NCBI RefSeq assembly: GCF_014645195.1
Contig: NZ_BMLK01000004.1
Span: forward strand, 186,001 to 250,000
Length of the DNA: 64,000 nucleotides
Direction of reading: 5' to 3'
Source: Novosphingobium indicum
Lineage (GTDB): Bacteria > Pseudomonadota > Alphaproteobacteria > Sphingomonadales > Sphingomonadaceae
Shown here: positions 18,122 through 25,331 of the stretch, in pieces
Numbering within the stretch: position 1 is the stretch's first letter
How the letters are laid out: the number at the start of each line of letters is the position of its first letter
Made by a program: the position numbers and the translations under genes
Notes under the pieces: model-generated
Told to the model about the DNA's origin: nothing
The model's database searches: none
What the model saw: the letters and a program-made list of their open reading frames with translations, nothing else

Positions 18122-19316
18122 GACACCTTCCGGCCCGGCAATCCCTCTGGGGCGCTGGGCCGACAGGCAATTGAAAGCCATGGGCAGGGATCATCAGGTC
18201 CCTGCCCTTTGCGCACTTGATGGCGCCTCGCTGATGGGCGAGCGCGGCTCCAACGGCGGGTACCGGATCAGCGGTCCGGTCTCGGCCGGGCTCGGCGGCA
18301 GCCGCCTGATGCCGACCCGCGACGGGGGCTGGTTCGCCCTCACCCTGATCCGCGACATCGACCGCGAACTGCTTCCCGCCCTCTTCGGCGATCCCGATCT
18401 CGATATCCGCAACGCCGATGCCATTGCCGCCGCAGTGGCGCGGCACGACTGCGCGAGGCTGGTCGAGACCGGGCGCGCGCTCGGCCTGCCCGTAGCCTCG
18501 GCGGACGAGAAACCCGCAGCACCGCCCATCGAAGTCCTGGCACGCGGCCCGCATAGGGAACGCCCTACCAGCCACCGGCCGCTGGTCTTGGACCTGTCGG
18601 CCATCTGGGCCGGACCGCTCGCCGGACACCTGTTCTGGCAAGCGGGCATGGAAGTCGTGAAAGTCGAAAGCCTCTCGCGTCCCGACCTCATCCGGCGCGA
18701 CGACCCCACGACCTTCGATCTGATAAATCAGGGCAAGGCCAATGTGCTCGTCGACCTGACCGATGAGACCGAAAAGGCGGCTCTGATTGCCCTCATCCGC
18801 CGCGCGGACGTGGTGATCGAATCCTCCCGCCCCCGCGCGCTGCGCCATCTCGGTGTGGATGCCGATGCTCTGGTGCGGGACGTGCCCGGCCTGGTGTGGC
18901 TCTCCATAACCGGCCACGGCGCAACCGGAGACGCCGCGAACTGGGTCGGCATCGGCAATGACTGCGGCGTCGCAGGCGGCCTGTCGCGCGCCATGGCAGC
19001 GCTGACCGGCGAGATGGGCTACGTCGGCGATGCCATAGCCGATCCGCTGACCGGCATCACCGCCGCACGCGAGGGACTGGCGGCCTTGCGCAGCGGCGTG
19101 GCCCAGCGCATCGGGCTGTCGATGAGCGCCATTTCCGCCATGGCCCTGGCCGAGGAACGCCAGCACGACCGCGCGGCCATCGATGCCGAACTTCGGGCGT
19201 GGGGCACATCGGCCGGTGCACCCTTCCCGTTGGTTCAGCGACGCCCGCTGCAAGCGGAAGTGCGCGAGATCGGCGCGGACACGGCACGCTATCTGCCGGA
19301 ACTGGTCCGGTGCTGA
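18108..19316 (+). CDS. CoA-transferase family III protein with permuted halves
   Basis: 402 residues. The usual N-terminal CaiB signature (LVLDLSAIWAGPLAGHLFWQ, EVVKVE) appears only at residues ~159-187 and is followed by the NWVGIGNDCGVAGG and GDAIADPLTG segments (Asp308/Asp312, likely catalytic). The first ~130 residues (DGGWFALTLIRDIDRELLPA, RALGLPVA) resemble the C-terminal part of ordinary family members, so the domain order looks circularly permuted. TTG 18108 has AGGAAG upstream and overlaps the ligase by 14 bases; ATG 18180 is an alternative start. It overlaps the next gene by 7 bases, implying tight coupling. Such a layout may be an established subfamily. Confidence 0.8.
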   Translation: MRTPETPSGPAIPLGRWADRQLKAMGRDHQVPALCALDGASLMGERGSNGGYRISGPVSAGLGGSRLMPTRDGGWFALTLIRDIDRELLPALFGDPDLDIRNADAIAAAVARHDCARLVETGRALGLPVASADEKPAAPPIEVLARGPHRERPTSHRPLVLDLSAIWAGPLAGHLFWQAGMEVVKVESLSRPDLIRRDDPTTFDLINQGKANVLVDLTDETEKAALIALIRRADVVIESSRPRALRHLGVDADALVRDVPGLVWLSITGHGATGDAANWVGIGNDCGVAGGLSRAMAALTGEMGYVGDAIADPLTGITAAREGLAALRSGVAQRIGLSMSAISAMALAEERQHDRAAIDAELRAWGTSAGAPFPLVQRRPLQAEVREIGADTARYLPELVRC

Positions 19317-20707
19317 TCCGCAACGCCGAAGTCTGGAAGTCAGGCCGGTGCGACGTGCGCATCTCGCGTTCCAGCATCGCCGAACTCGGCCATCTGGAAC
19401 CGCGCCCGGACGAGCCGGTGATCGACGCCCGTGGCGGTGCGCTGCTTCCGGGCCTGCACGACCACCATATCCATCTCGCCGGACTTGCCGCACGCAAGGC
19501 ATCAGTCGCCTGCGGCCCGCCCGAGGTCACCGACATCGAAGGCCTGCGCCGCGCGCTCAACCACCCCGGCTCGGGATGGATCAGAGGCATCGGCTTTCAC
19601 GAAAGCGTGACGGGAGACCGCTTGCCCGATGCCCCCGCGCTCGATGCGCTGATCGCCCACCGGCCGCTACGCCTACAGCACCGCACCGGACGCATGTGGC
19701 TTCTGAACTCATTGGCGCTCGACGAACTGCTTGCGCGCGTAGAAGCGCCCCCCGGCCTTGAACGCCGCGACGGTCGTTTCACCGGGCGCCTTTTCGATGA
19801 GGATGCCTGGCTGCAACAGGCGCTCGGCAGCACGCCGCCCGATCTCGGCGAGGTCAGGCGCGAACTGGCAGCCTTCGGCGTGACCGGCGCGACCGATATG
19901 TCGCCGCGCAACGATCCGGTGATGGCCGCTCATTTCGCGCAGCAACGCGAGAGCGGCACGCTCAAGCAATCGCTCGTACTCGCGGGATCGCTGGCGCTTG
20001 CCGAAGCCGAACCGGCCGGCTGGCGCCTGGGCCCGCTCAAGCTGCATCTGCATGAGGCCGCCCTCCCCGACTTCGACGAAGCCGTCGCATTCGTGAAAGC
20101 CGGACAAGCGCAAGGCCGAGCACTGGCCGTGCACTGCGTGACCGAAGTCGAACTGGTCTTCGCGCTGGCCTTGCTAGAGGAGAGCGGCACCCTGCCCGGC
20201 GACCGGATCGAACACGTATCGGTCGCTTCGCCCGATCTTGTCGCGCGCATGGCCGCTCTCGATCTCCAGACGTGCGTGCAACCGCACTTCATCCGCGAGC
20301 GCGGCGACCGTTACCTGGCCGATGTCGAGCCCCGGCATCACAGCGATCTCTACCGCCTGCGCAGCCTGCGCGATGCCGGTCTCGTCATGGCCGGAGGCAG
20401 CGATGCGCCCTATGGCAGCGCCGATCCCTGGCTCGCCATGGCCTCGGCGGTTGATCGGCGTACGGCCACGGGCGCGACCATAGGCCCGGAGGAAACGCTC
20501 ACACCCGAAGAAGCGCTGGAGCTCTACTTCGCCGATCCGTGCGACCTTGCCTGCCAGCGCACGATCGCGCCGGGTGAGACTGCCGACCTCTGTCTGCTCG
20601 ATCGTCCCTGGGCCGAGGCTCGCGAGCGCCTGTTGAGTGAGGACGTCGCCGGAACGTGGATTTCAGGGTGCCTCGTCCATCAGCGCGTCGATCAGCCCCC
20701 AGTCTAG
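19310..20707 (+). CDS. Amidohydrolase family 3 (YtcJ-like) metal-dependent hydrolase
   Basis: Predicted metal-dependent hydrolase of 465 residues. The metal-binding H-x-H is in GLHDHHIHLAG, later histidines in HCVTEVE and IEHVSVAS, and the conserved Asp in GGSDAPYGSADPW. The start GTG 19310 overlaps the previous stop (GTGCTGA), giving VLIRNAEVW, the typical start of the family; an upstream in-frame ATG at 19199 would lie inside the previous gene. Family members act on amides, esters or cyclic C-N bonds, so ring opening or ester cleavage is possible. Its 3' end overlaps the converging hydratase gene by 45 bases. Confidence 0.88.
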   Translation: MLIRNAEVWKSGRCDVRISRSSIAELGHLEPRPDEPVIDARGGALLPGLHDHHIHLAGLAARKASVACGPPEVTDIEGLRRALNHPGSGWIRGIGFHESVTGDRLPDAPALDALIAHRPLRLQHRTGRMWLLNSLALDELLARVEAPPGLERRDGRFTGRLFDEDAWLQQALGSTPPDLGEVRRELAAFGVTGATDMSPRNDPVMAAHFAQQRESGTLKQSLVLAGSLALAEAEPAGWRLGPLKLHLHEAALPDFDEAVAFVKAGQAQGRALAVHCVTEVELVFALALLEESGTLPGDRIEHVSVASPDLVARMAALDLQTCVQPHFIRERGDRYLADVEPRHHSDLYRLRSLRDAGLVMAGGSDAPYGSADPWLAMASAVDRRTATGATIGPEETLTPEEALELYFADPCDLACQRTIAPGETADLCLLDRPWAEARERLLSEDVAGTWISGCLVHQRVDQPPV

Positions 20708-21616
20708 CGCCTGCCGGGCGCCGATCCGCTTGCCCGACAGGATCAGCAGCAGCGCACGCTGCCGTCCGATACGGTGGGTCAAAGACACGCAGCCACCCGC
20801 GCCCGGCAGGATGCCCATCGCCAGTTCGGGAAGCTGGAACCATGACCGGCGCGAAGCCCGCACCTTCCGCGCAAAGGCCGCCAGTTCCAGTCCGGCCCCG
20901 ATACAGGCGCCGTCGATCTCGACCTCGAAACGATCGGCGCAGCGTACCGCCTCGCGTGCCGGCAAAGTCAGCATGCGGATGGCATGGGCCCTTGCCGGGT
21001 CCGTGGTCGTGCCGAATTCTCCAAGGTCCGCACCGAGGCTGAACGCCTTGCCCTTTGCGCGTAGCACCACGCGCGCAATCGAGAGATCGGCGTTGGCCAG
21101 CGCAAAGGCTTCGTGAAGCCCGTCGCGCATGGGGCGGTCGATGGCATTTCCGGCTTCCGGCCGGTCCAGCGTGATCGCCAGATCGTCTTCCACGCGTTCG
21201 AGAAGCACCTGGCCTTCCGGCAAGATCTCCGCCGACGGCCTGGCTGCCACCCAAGTGCGATGCGCTTCGCTTCCCTGTAGCACGGCATAGGCCAGAGACT
21301 CCGCGATCAGACCCTGCTCCAGCGACAAGGACGGAAGCAGCCGCAGGAGCTGCGCTACCGTGGCTGCGGCGAGCGGCTGGGACCTTGCGGCCTGTTCCAG
21401 TGCCTCGGAGTCGAATGAACTTTCAACTATCGTATCCAAACGGGCCGCGAGCGGATGATCGCGGCGCCCGACTCCAATGACCGGACAGGGTGGCAACGAA
21501 AAGTTCGGCACGTCTGCCGCTTCACGGTGCAAATCGATGAACGCCACGGGTTCGCGCCACTGCGCAGCCTCTCTTGCCAGTTCTGCTGCCGGGACTGTGA
21601 GCGCCGCGCAAACCAT
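20663..21616 (-). CDS. Enoyl-CoA hydratase/isomerase family protein with long N-terminal extension
   Basis: 317 residues against about 260 for usual crotonases. The last ~190 carry the crotonase core (ERVEDDLAITLDRPEAGNAI, FSLGADLGEF, CIGAGLELAAFA and PELAMGILPGAGG); both candidate active-site glutamates are kept. The first ~125 look like a degenerate crotonase half, since SLEQGLIAESLAYAVLQGSE matches the C-terminal helices of other hydratases. So this may be a fusion of a decayed and an active domain. The 3' end overlaps the amidohydrolase gene. It diverges from the IclR gene across 330 bases. Confidence 0.82.
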   Translation of the reverse strand: MVCAALTVPAAELAREAAQWREPVAFIDLHREAADVPNFSLPPCPVIGVGRRDHPLAARLDTIVESSFDSEALEQAARSQPLAAATVAQLLRLLPSLSLEQGLIAESLAYAVLQGSEAHRTWVAARPSAEILPEGQVLLERVEDDLAITLDRPEAGNAIDRPMRDGLHEAFALANADLSIARVVLRAKGKAFSLGADLGEFGTTTDPARAHAIRMLTLPAREAVRCADRFEVEIDGACIGAGLELAAFARKVRASRRSWFQLPELAMGILPGAGGCVSLTHRIGRQRALLLILSGKRIGARQALDWGLIDALMDEAP

Positions 21617-21804
21617 GACTTTTTTGTGACTCCCGCAGACCTGTCATTCATCGCGCGTATGCCATGGCCTGCCGGATCGAAGTTGACCACCCCCCGAGTT
21701 CCCGCTCGAAACTATTGGCAGCGGGACTAGCGTTCTCGTGAAAACACACATCACAGTGCTTCCAGATGCAAGTTTTTCCGTTCGGTATACACCCGGACGT
21801 CTTG

Positions 21805-21822
21805 ATCAACAGGTCTGTTGAT
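21805..21822. promoter_or_regulatory. Inverted repeat, candidate IclR operator
   Basis: ATCAACAG-GT-CTGTTGAT, a perfect 8-base inverted repeat with a 2-base centre, 125 bases upstream of the IclR start in a divergent promoter region. IclR proteins commonly bind such palindromes next to their own gene; binding here is inference. Confidence 0.5.
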
Positions 21823-21838
21823 GCTAACCCAGCTGAGC

Positions 21839-21863
21839 AAAAAACGAGCGACGCTCATTTTTT
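21839..21863. terminator. Terminator-like hairpin upstream of the IclR gene
   Basis: AAAAAACGAGCG and CGCTCATTTTTT pair around a single A, with one mismatch. It has a T run on both strands. With no gene ending nearby it could be an attenuator in the IclR leader or part of an operator. Confidence 0.4.
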
Positions 21864-21946
21864 CGAGCCCGACTCGGAAAAAGGCAGCAAGATCGACTCG
21901 GGGGTAAAAGCGAGTTTCACATCCAATCGGAGGGAGGAGAGACCTC

Positions 21947-22756
21947 ATGGCTGGCAAGACTACATCATCGAACAAGGCAAAGATCGCGCGCAGGGTGATC
22001 GAAGTGCTCGAGTACTTCGACGACACCCATAAGGAAGCGACGGTCATGGATATTGTGCGTCGGTACAACCGACCGCAGTCGAGCACGTCTGAACTGCTTT
22101 CCAGTCTTGTCGAGCTGGGCCTTCTTCACAAGGACCCCTATTCCCGCGCCTATAGCCTCACGCCGCGCGCCGCGCTGCTTGGCACCTCCGGGCAGCCCGA
22201 GCTGGTCCGCGACGGTCGCATCGTGCGCCTGATGGACCGCCTGGTCGCGCAGACCGGCCTTTCGGTCGCGCTGCTCTCGATGGTCGGACTCGACGCCCAG
22301 ATCGTCAGCTGGCGCCACGGCCCGCGCGCCATGGCTGCCACCCGCGAACTCGCCGGCGGCGTGAAGGAGCCGCTGGTGCAGAGCGCGGCCGGCTGGCTGA
22401 TGCTTTCGACCATTGCCCGCCAGCGCTGCGAAGGCATGGTCCGCCGCCTCAACGCGGAAGCGGAAGAAGCCGCCAAGTTCAACTTCGGCGACATGATGGC
22501 CCGCATCGATGCCTGCCGCGAGCCGCGCCATGTGTTCGGTCCGACCGGCTTCAGCACCGGCGCCGACGCGCTGTGCGGCCTGCTGCCGCGTCAGCCCGAA
22601 GGTCATCCGCTGGTCGTCAGCGTGGTCTATGGCAAGGACGACAAGGTCAATCCGGAAGCCCTCTTCCAGTGCCTCAGCGACGCGATGCGCAAATGCCTGC
22701 CGGACCCGGAAATGACCACGAACGTCGAAACCTTCCCGAACGCCAACGCGGCCTGA
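21947..22756 (+). CDS. IclR family transcriptional regulator
   Basis: 269 residues with an N-terminal winged helix-turn-helix (VMDIVRRYNRPQSSTSELLSSLVELGLLHK) and a C-terminal ligand-binding GAF-like part. IclR regulators control catabolic operons by sensing a pathway acid. Excellent ribosome site GGAGGGAGGAGAG before ATG 21947. It lies divergent from the hydratase and convergent with the amidohydrolase operon; likely targets are these neighbours. Confidence 0.93.
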   Translation: MAGKTTSSNKAKIARRVIEVLEYFDDTHKEATVMDIVRRYNRPQSSTSELLSSLVELGLLHKDPYSRAYSLTPRAALLGTSGQPELVRDGRIVRLMDRLVAQTGLSVALLSMVGLDAQIVSWRHGPRAMAATRELAGGVKEPLVQSAAGWLMLSTIARQRCEGMVRRLNAEAEEAAKFNFGDMMARIDACREPRHVFGPTGFSTGADALCGLLPRQPEGHPLVVSVVYGKDDKVNPEALFQCLSDAMRKCLPDPEMTTNVETFPNANAA

Positions 22757-22814
22757 GCCGGCGCCAGGCAAGCGGGACGCGGCACCCGCCCCCGTTTTTA
22801 CAGCTCCCAACGGA

Positions 22815-22846
22815 AGAGGCCCCGCGAGTCAACTCGCGGGGCCTCT
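22815..22846. terminator. Strong bidirectional hairpin terminator
   Basis: AGAGGCCCCGCGAGT and ACTCGCGGGGCCTCT form a perfect 15-base stem with a 2-base loop between the converging IclR and amidohydrolase genes. A T run is lacking, but the stem is very stable. Confidence 0.75.
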
Positions 22847-22875
22847 GACGTTTCAGGCGCTGCCGCCGATGGCGA

Positions 22876-24201
22876 TCAGGCTTCTTCCTTCGCCTCGGTT
22901 TCCTCGTGGCGGCTGAACATCTTCATGATATCGCCCGAGGTGACGGGACGCACTTCGCCTTCGGCCAGCGGGCGCTCGCCCAGCGAGGACTTGGGCGTGG
23001 TGTCGACGCCTTCTTCCTCGGCCTTCTTGCGCAGCGCACCGACGGTCAGCTCTTCCTTCGGAATGTGCTTGAACGGATCGAAGCGGAACCAGCGCATGGC
23101 ATTGCCGTGCGTGATCTTGTCGATCTGCGCATCGGTGAGGTGCTTGATCGTCGGCCACAGGCGCTCGGGCACTTCCGGCCACAGCGTGTCGGAGTGCGGA
23201 TAGTCGCACTCGTAGGCGATGTTGTCCTCACCGATGTATTCGACGTTATCGAGGCCGAAGGCATCGTCGATGAAGCAGTTCAGGAAGTGCTTCTTGAACA
23301 TGTCGCTCGGCTTGGTGTTCTGGAACAGCGAGTGCGTCCAGTACTTGTGGCGCGAGTTCGAAAAGTCGGCACGCTCCATGAAGTACGGTACCCAGCCGAT
23401 CGAACCTTCCGAAAGCGCGATGCGCATGTCGGGATAGTCATGCAGCGCCTTGAGGTTCAGCCAGTCCGACGCGGCGTAGGCGATCGACATCGGCATCGTC
23501 GAAATCCACGCCTCGATCGGCGTTTCCATCGACGCATGCGGAGCCGGGTTGCCGCCGCCGATGTGCAGGCAGATCGTCATGTCGAGTTCGTTGATCGCCT
23601 TGTAGAAGGGATCCCAGTACGCGTTGTGGATCGAAGGCAGGCCCTGGCAGGTCGGGTTCTCGCTGATCGATACCGTGTGGCAGCCCTTGGCCGACACGCG
23701 CTTCAGTTCGGCGATCGTCGCTTCCATGTTCCAGGTCGGCAGGATCGCGCAGGGAATGAAACGGCCCGGATGCGCGGCGCACCATTCGTCGATGTGCCAG
23801 TCGTTGTAGGCCGAGACGTGGTGGACGGCGAGTTCGCGGTCGGGCACGCGGTGCAGACGGCCACCGGCGAAGTCGAAGACCGAGCCGAAGTTGAGCGAGG
23901 CGGCAATGCCGTTGACGTCCATGTCCTTGACGCGCTCGTCGACCATGTAGACGCCGTCGCGAAGCTGGTCGAGCGAGGTCGGCTCCATGCCGTATTCCTC
24001 GAAAGGACGGCCCACCACGGCGTTCAGCGCGACCGAAGCGAAGCTCTGGCCCTGATAGACCCATACGTCCTTGCCGTTGTCGTCCTTCACCAGCTTCGGC
24101 GCCGTTTCGAGCAGCTTGCCGGAGAGGTGGTTCTTGAACATGTCGGGCGGTTCGCTGATGTGATCATCGACGCTGATGATCACCATATCATTCATTTCCA
24201 T
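22876..24201 (-). CDS. Amidohydrolase 2 family (ACMSD-like) metal-dependent hydrolase
   Basis: 441 residues, TIM-barrel hydrolase/decarboxylase of the ACMSD superfamily. It opens IISVDDHISEPPDMF, where the usual H-x-H of the first strand is replaced by D-D-H, the normal form in this subgroup. Later likely ligands are in CLHIGGGNPAPH and ECDYPHSDTLWPEVPE. The start is ATG 24201; an in-frame ATG at 24195 is also possible. It follows the DUF2889 gene by 42 bases in the same direction. Members in actinobacterial and sphingomonad catabolic clusters act on ring-cleavage or acid intermediates, but the reaction here is unknown. Confidence 0.9.
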   Translation of the reverse strand: MEMNDMVIISVDDHISEPPDMFKNHLSGKLLETAPKLVKDDNGKDVWVYQGQSFASVALNAVVGRPFEEYGMEPTSLDQLRDGVYMVDERVKDMDVNGIAASLNFGSVFDFAGGRLHRVPDRELAVHHVSAYNDWHIDEWCAAHPGRFIPCAILPTWNMEATIAELKRVSAKGCHTVSISENPTCQGLPSIHNAYWDPFYKAINELDMTICLHIGGGNPAPHASMETPIEAWISTMPMSIAYAASDWLNLKALHDYPDMRIALSEGSIGWVPYFMERADFSNSRHKYWTHSLFQNTKPSDMFKKHFLNCFIDDAFGLDNVEYIGEDNIAYECDYPHSDTLWPEVPERLWPTIKHLTDAQIDKITHGNAMRWFRFDPFKHIPKEELTVGALRKKAEEEGVDTTPKSSLGERPLAEGEVRPVTSGDIMKMFSRHEETEAKEEA

Positions 24202-24243
24202 GCGGCTTCTCCCTATTGGAATGCATTGAGGGGGCGTTGTTCA

Positions 24244-25005
24244 TCAAGGACCATGCGCGGCCTCGAACTCGTCTCGCAGGCCTTCGAGCGGTTCGCGCCC
24301 GCCTGCACTGAAATCGTGAATTCCGTTCGCCATGCGCGCGTGCTCCACGCGTTCGGGCTGCATCGTGAAACAGCTCGGCCGCACCCCCAGGGAAGACCGG
24401 CGCTGTTCGTCCGTCATCGTGCGGCCATGCGCGACCAGCGAGCCCCACTGCAACAGCCGTGCGGCTTCCTGCTCCGCGCCTTCCAGCGATGCGATCCAGT
24501 CGCGCATGGTAAGCGCGCTGAGGCCCGCAAGGTCTGACGGCGCGACGAAATTCCCGCCTCGTTCGACCCAGCTGTGCATCAGGTGCCCGTTGCGCCGGAT
24601 TTCCAGCCTGCGCTCGGGCTCGCCATCCGCATCGCGCGGGTCGCTTACAAAGATATGGTAATCGATCGACGCTTCGTCCAGCGCATGGGCCGCGGCGATT
24701 ATCGCGAGATCGTGAAGATGGGTGCAGTTCGCCTGCTTTTCGCGCCGTGCCGTCACATCCTTGAGCGCGGTGCCGGTAAAGGTCTTCACAAGGACTTCGG
24801 CAGCGCCCGGACAAATGGTCCACGGCACACGCTCCATCAGCGGTTCGACCGCGGTGACGCATTTCCCGTCATGTCGCAGACGAACGGCCATGCAATGGAG
24901 GTCGTCTTCCAGCATGGCGAGCACACTGCCCTGTTCCGGCTCGATGCGCAGAACGCGCCGGTAACCGGGCAAGGTGGTGATATCGTCTGCGACGCGCGCG
25001 TTCAT
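24244..25005 (-). CDS. DUF2889 domain protein
   Basis: 253 residues. Recognisable DUF2889 segments are YRRVLRI, AMLEDDLHCMAVRLRHDGK, PWTICPGA and QANCTHLHDLAI; the CTHL motif is characteristic. No signal peptide or membrane helix. The function of the family is not known, though it is often found with acyl-CoA and amidohydrolase catabolic genes. ATG 25005 is chosen; the frame is open further upstream without a good start. It is probably first in a two-gene operon with the amidohydrolase. Confidence 0.78.
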   Translation of the reverse strand: MNARVADDITTLPGYRRVLRIEPEQGSVLAMLEDDLHCMAVRLRHDGKCVTAVEPLMERVPWTICPGAAEVLVKTFTGTALKDVTARREKQANCTHLHDLAIIAAAHALDEASIDYHIFVSDPRDADGEPERRLEIRRNGHLMHSWVERGGNFVAPSDLAGLSALTMRDWIASLEGAEQEAARLLQWGSLVAHGRTMTDEQRRSSLGVRPSCFTMQPERVEHARMANGIHDFSAGGREPLEGLRDEFEAAHGP

Positions 25006-25331
25006 CTCTATGCCGGCCGGATCGGGACCCCGCGCGCCGGTCACGCTTGAAAAGGTGATCCGCTGGCACGCCCTGGCCCATCTACCGGGTAAGGCTTTCT
25101 CCCGTCGATTTGAGCACATTGCAGCGGACGTGAAGTCAGCTGCAGCATGGCTGAGTTGGCGGAGGGTAACGCTCACCGGCCTGCCAAACCATATGCGCCG
25201 CGAGCCATCGCGCGAGCGATTGCATAGAGGTGGTGATTGAACGGTCCCGATGTCTATGGTCAGGACCAATGAAGGCGTCTTGATCGCCGAGAGAAGCCGA
25301 CCGACAACAATAAGCCTTGGGATAGCCTGCG
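25006..25331. other. Intergenic region between DUF2889 and acyl-CoA dehydrogenase genes
   Basis: 326 bases between diverging genes. I see only weak short dyads (for example ATCGC-GCGA-GCGAT near 25198) and no convincing promoter, RNA or coding sequence, although promoters for both directions must lie here. Confidence 0.5.

Larger units (their letters stand above)
21617..21946. other. Divergent control region between hydratase and IclR genes
   Basis: 330 bases without a convincing gene. It contains the inverted repeat at 21805-21822, a terminator-like hairpin at 21839-21863 and a strong GGAGGGAGGAGAG ribosome site before 21947. Promoters for both directions should lie here. Confidence 0.6.

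Noticed and set aside
25190..25215. Short dyad ATCGC-GCGA-GCGAT as operator
   Set aside because: The arms are only 5 bases in a GC-rich background and there is no second copy, so chance is a good explanation.
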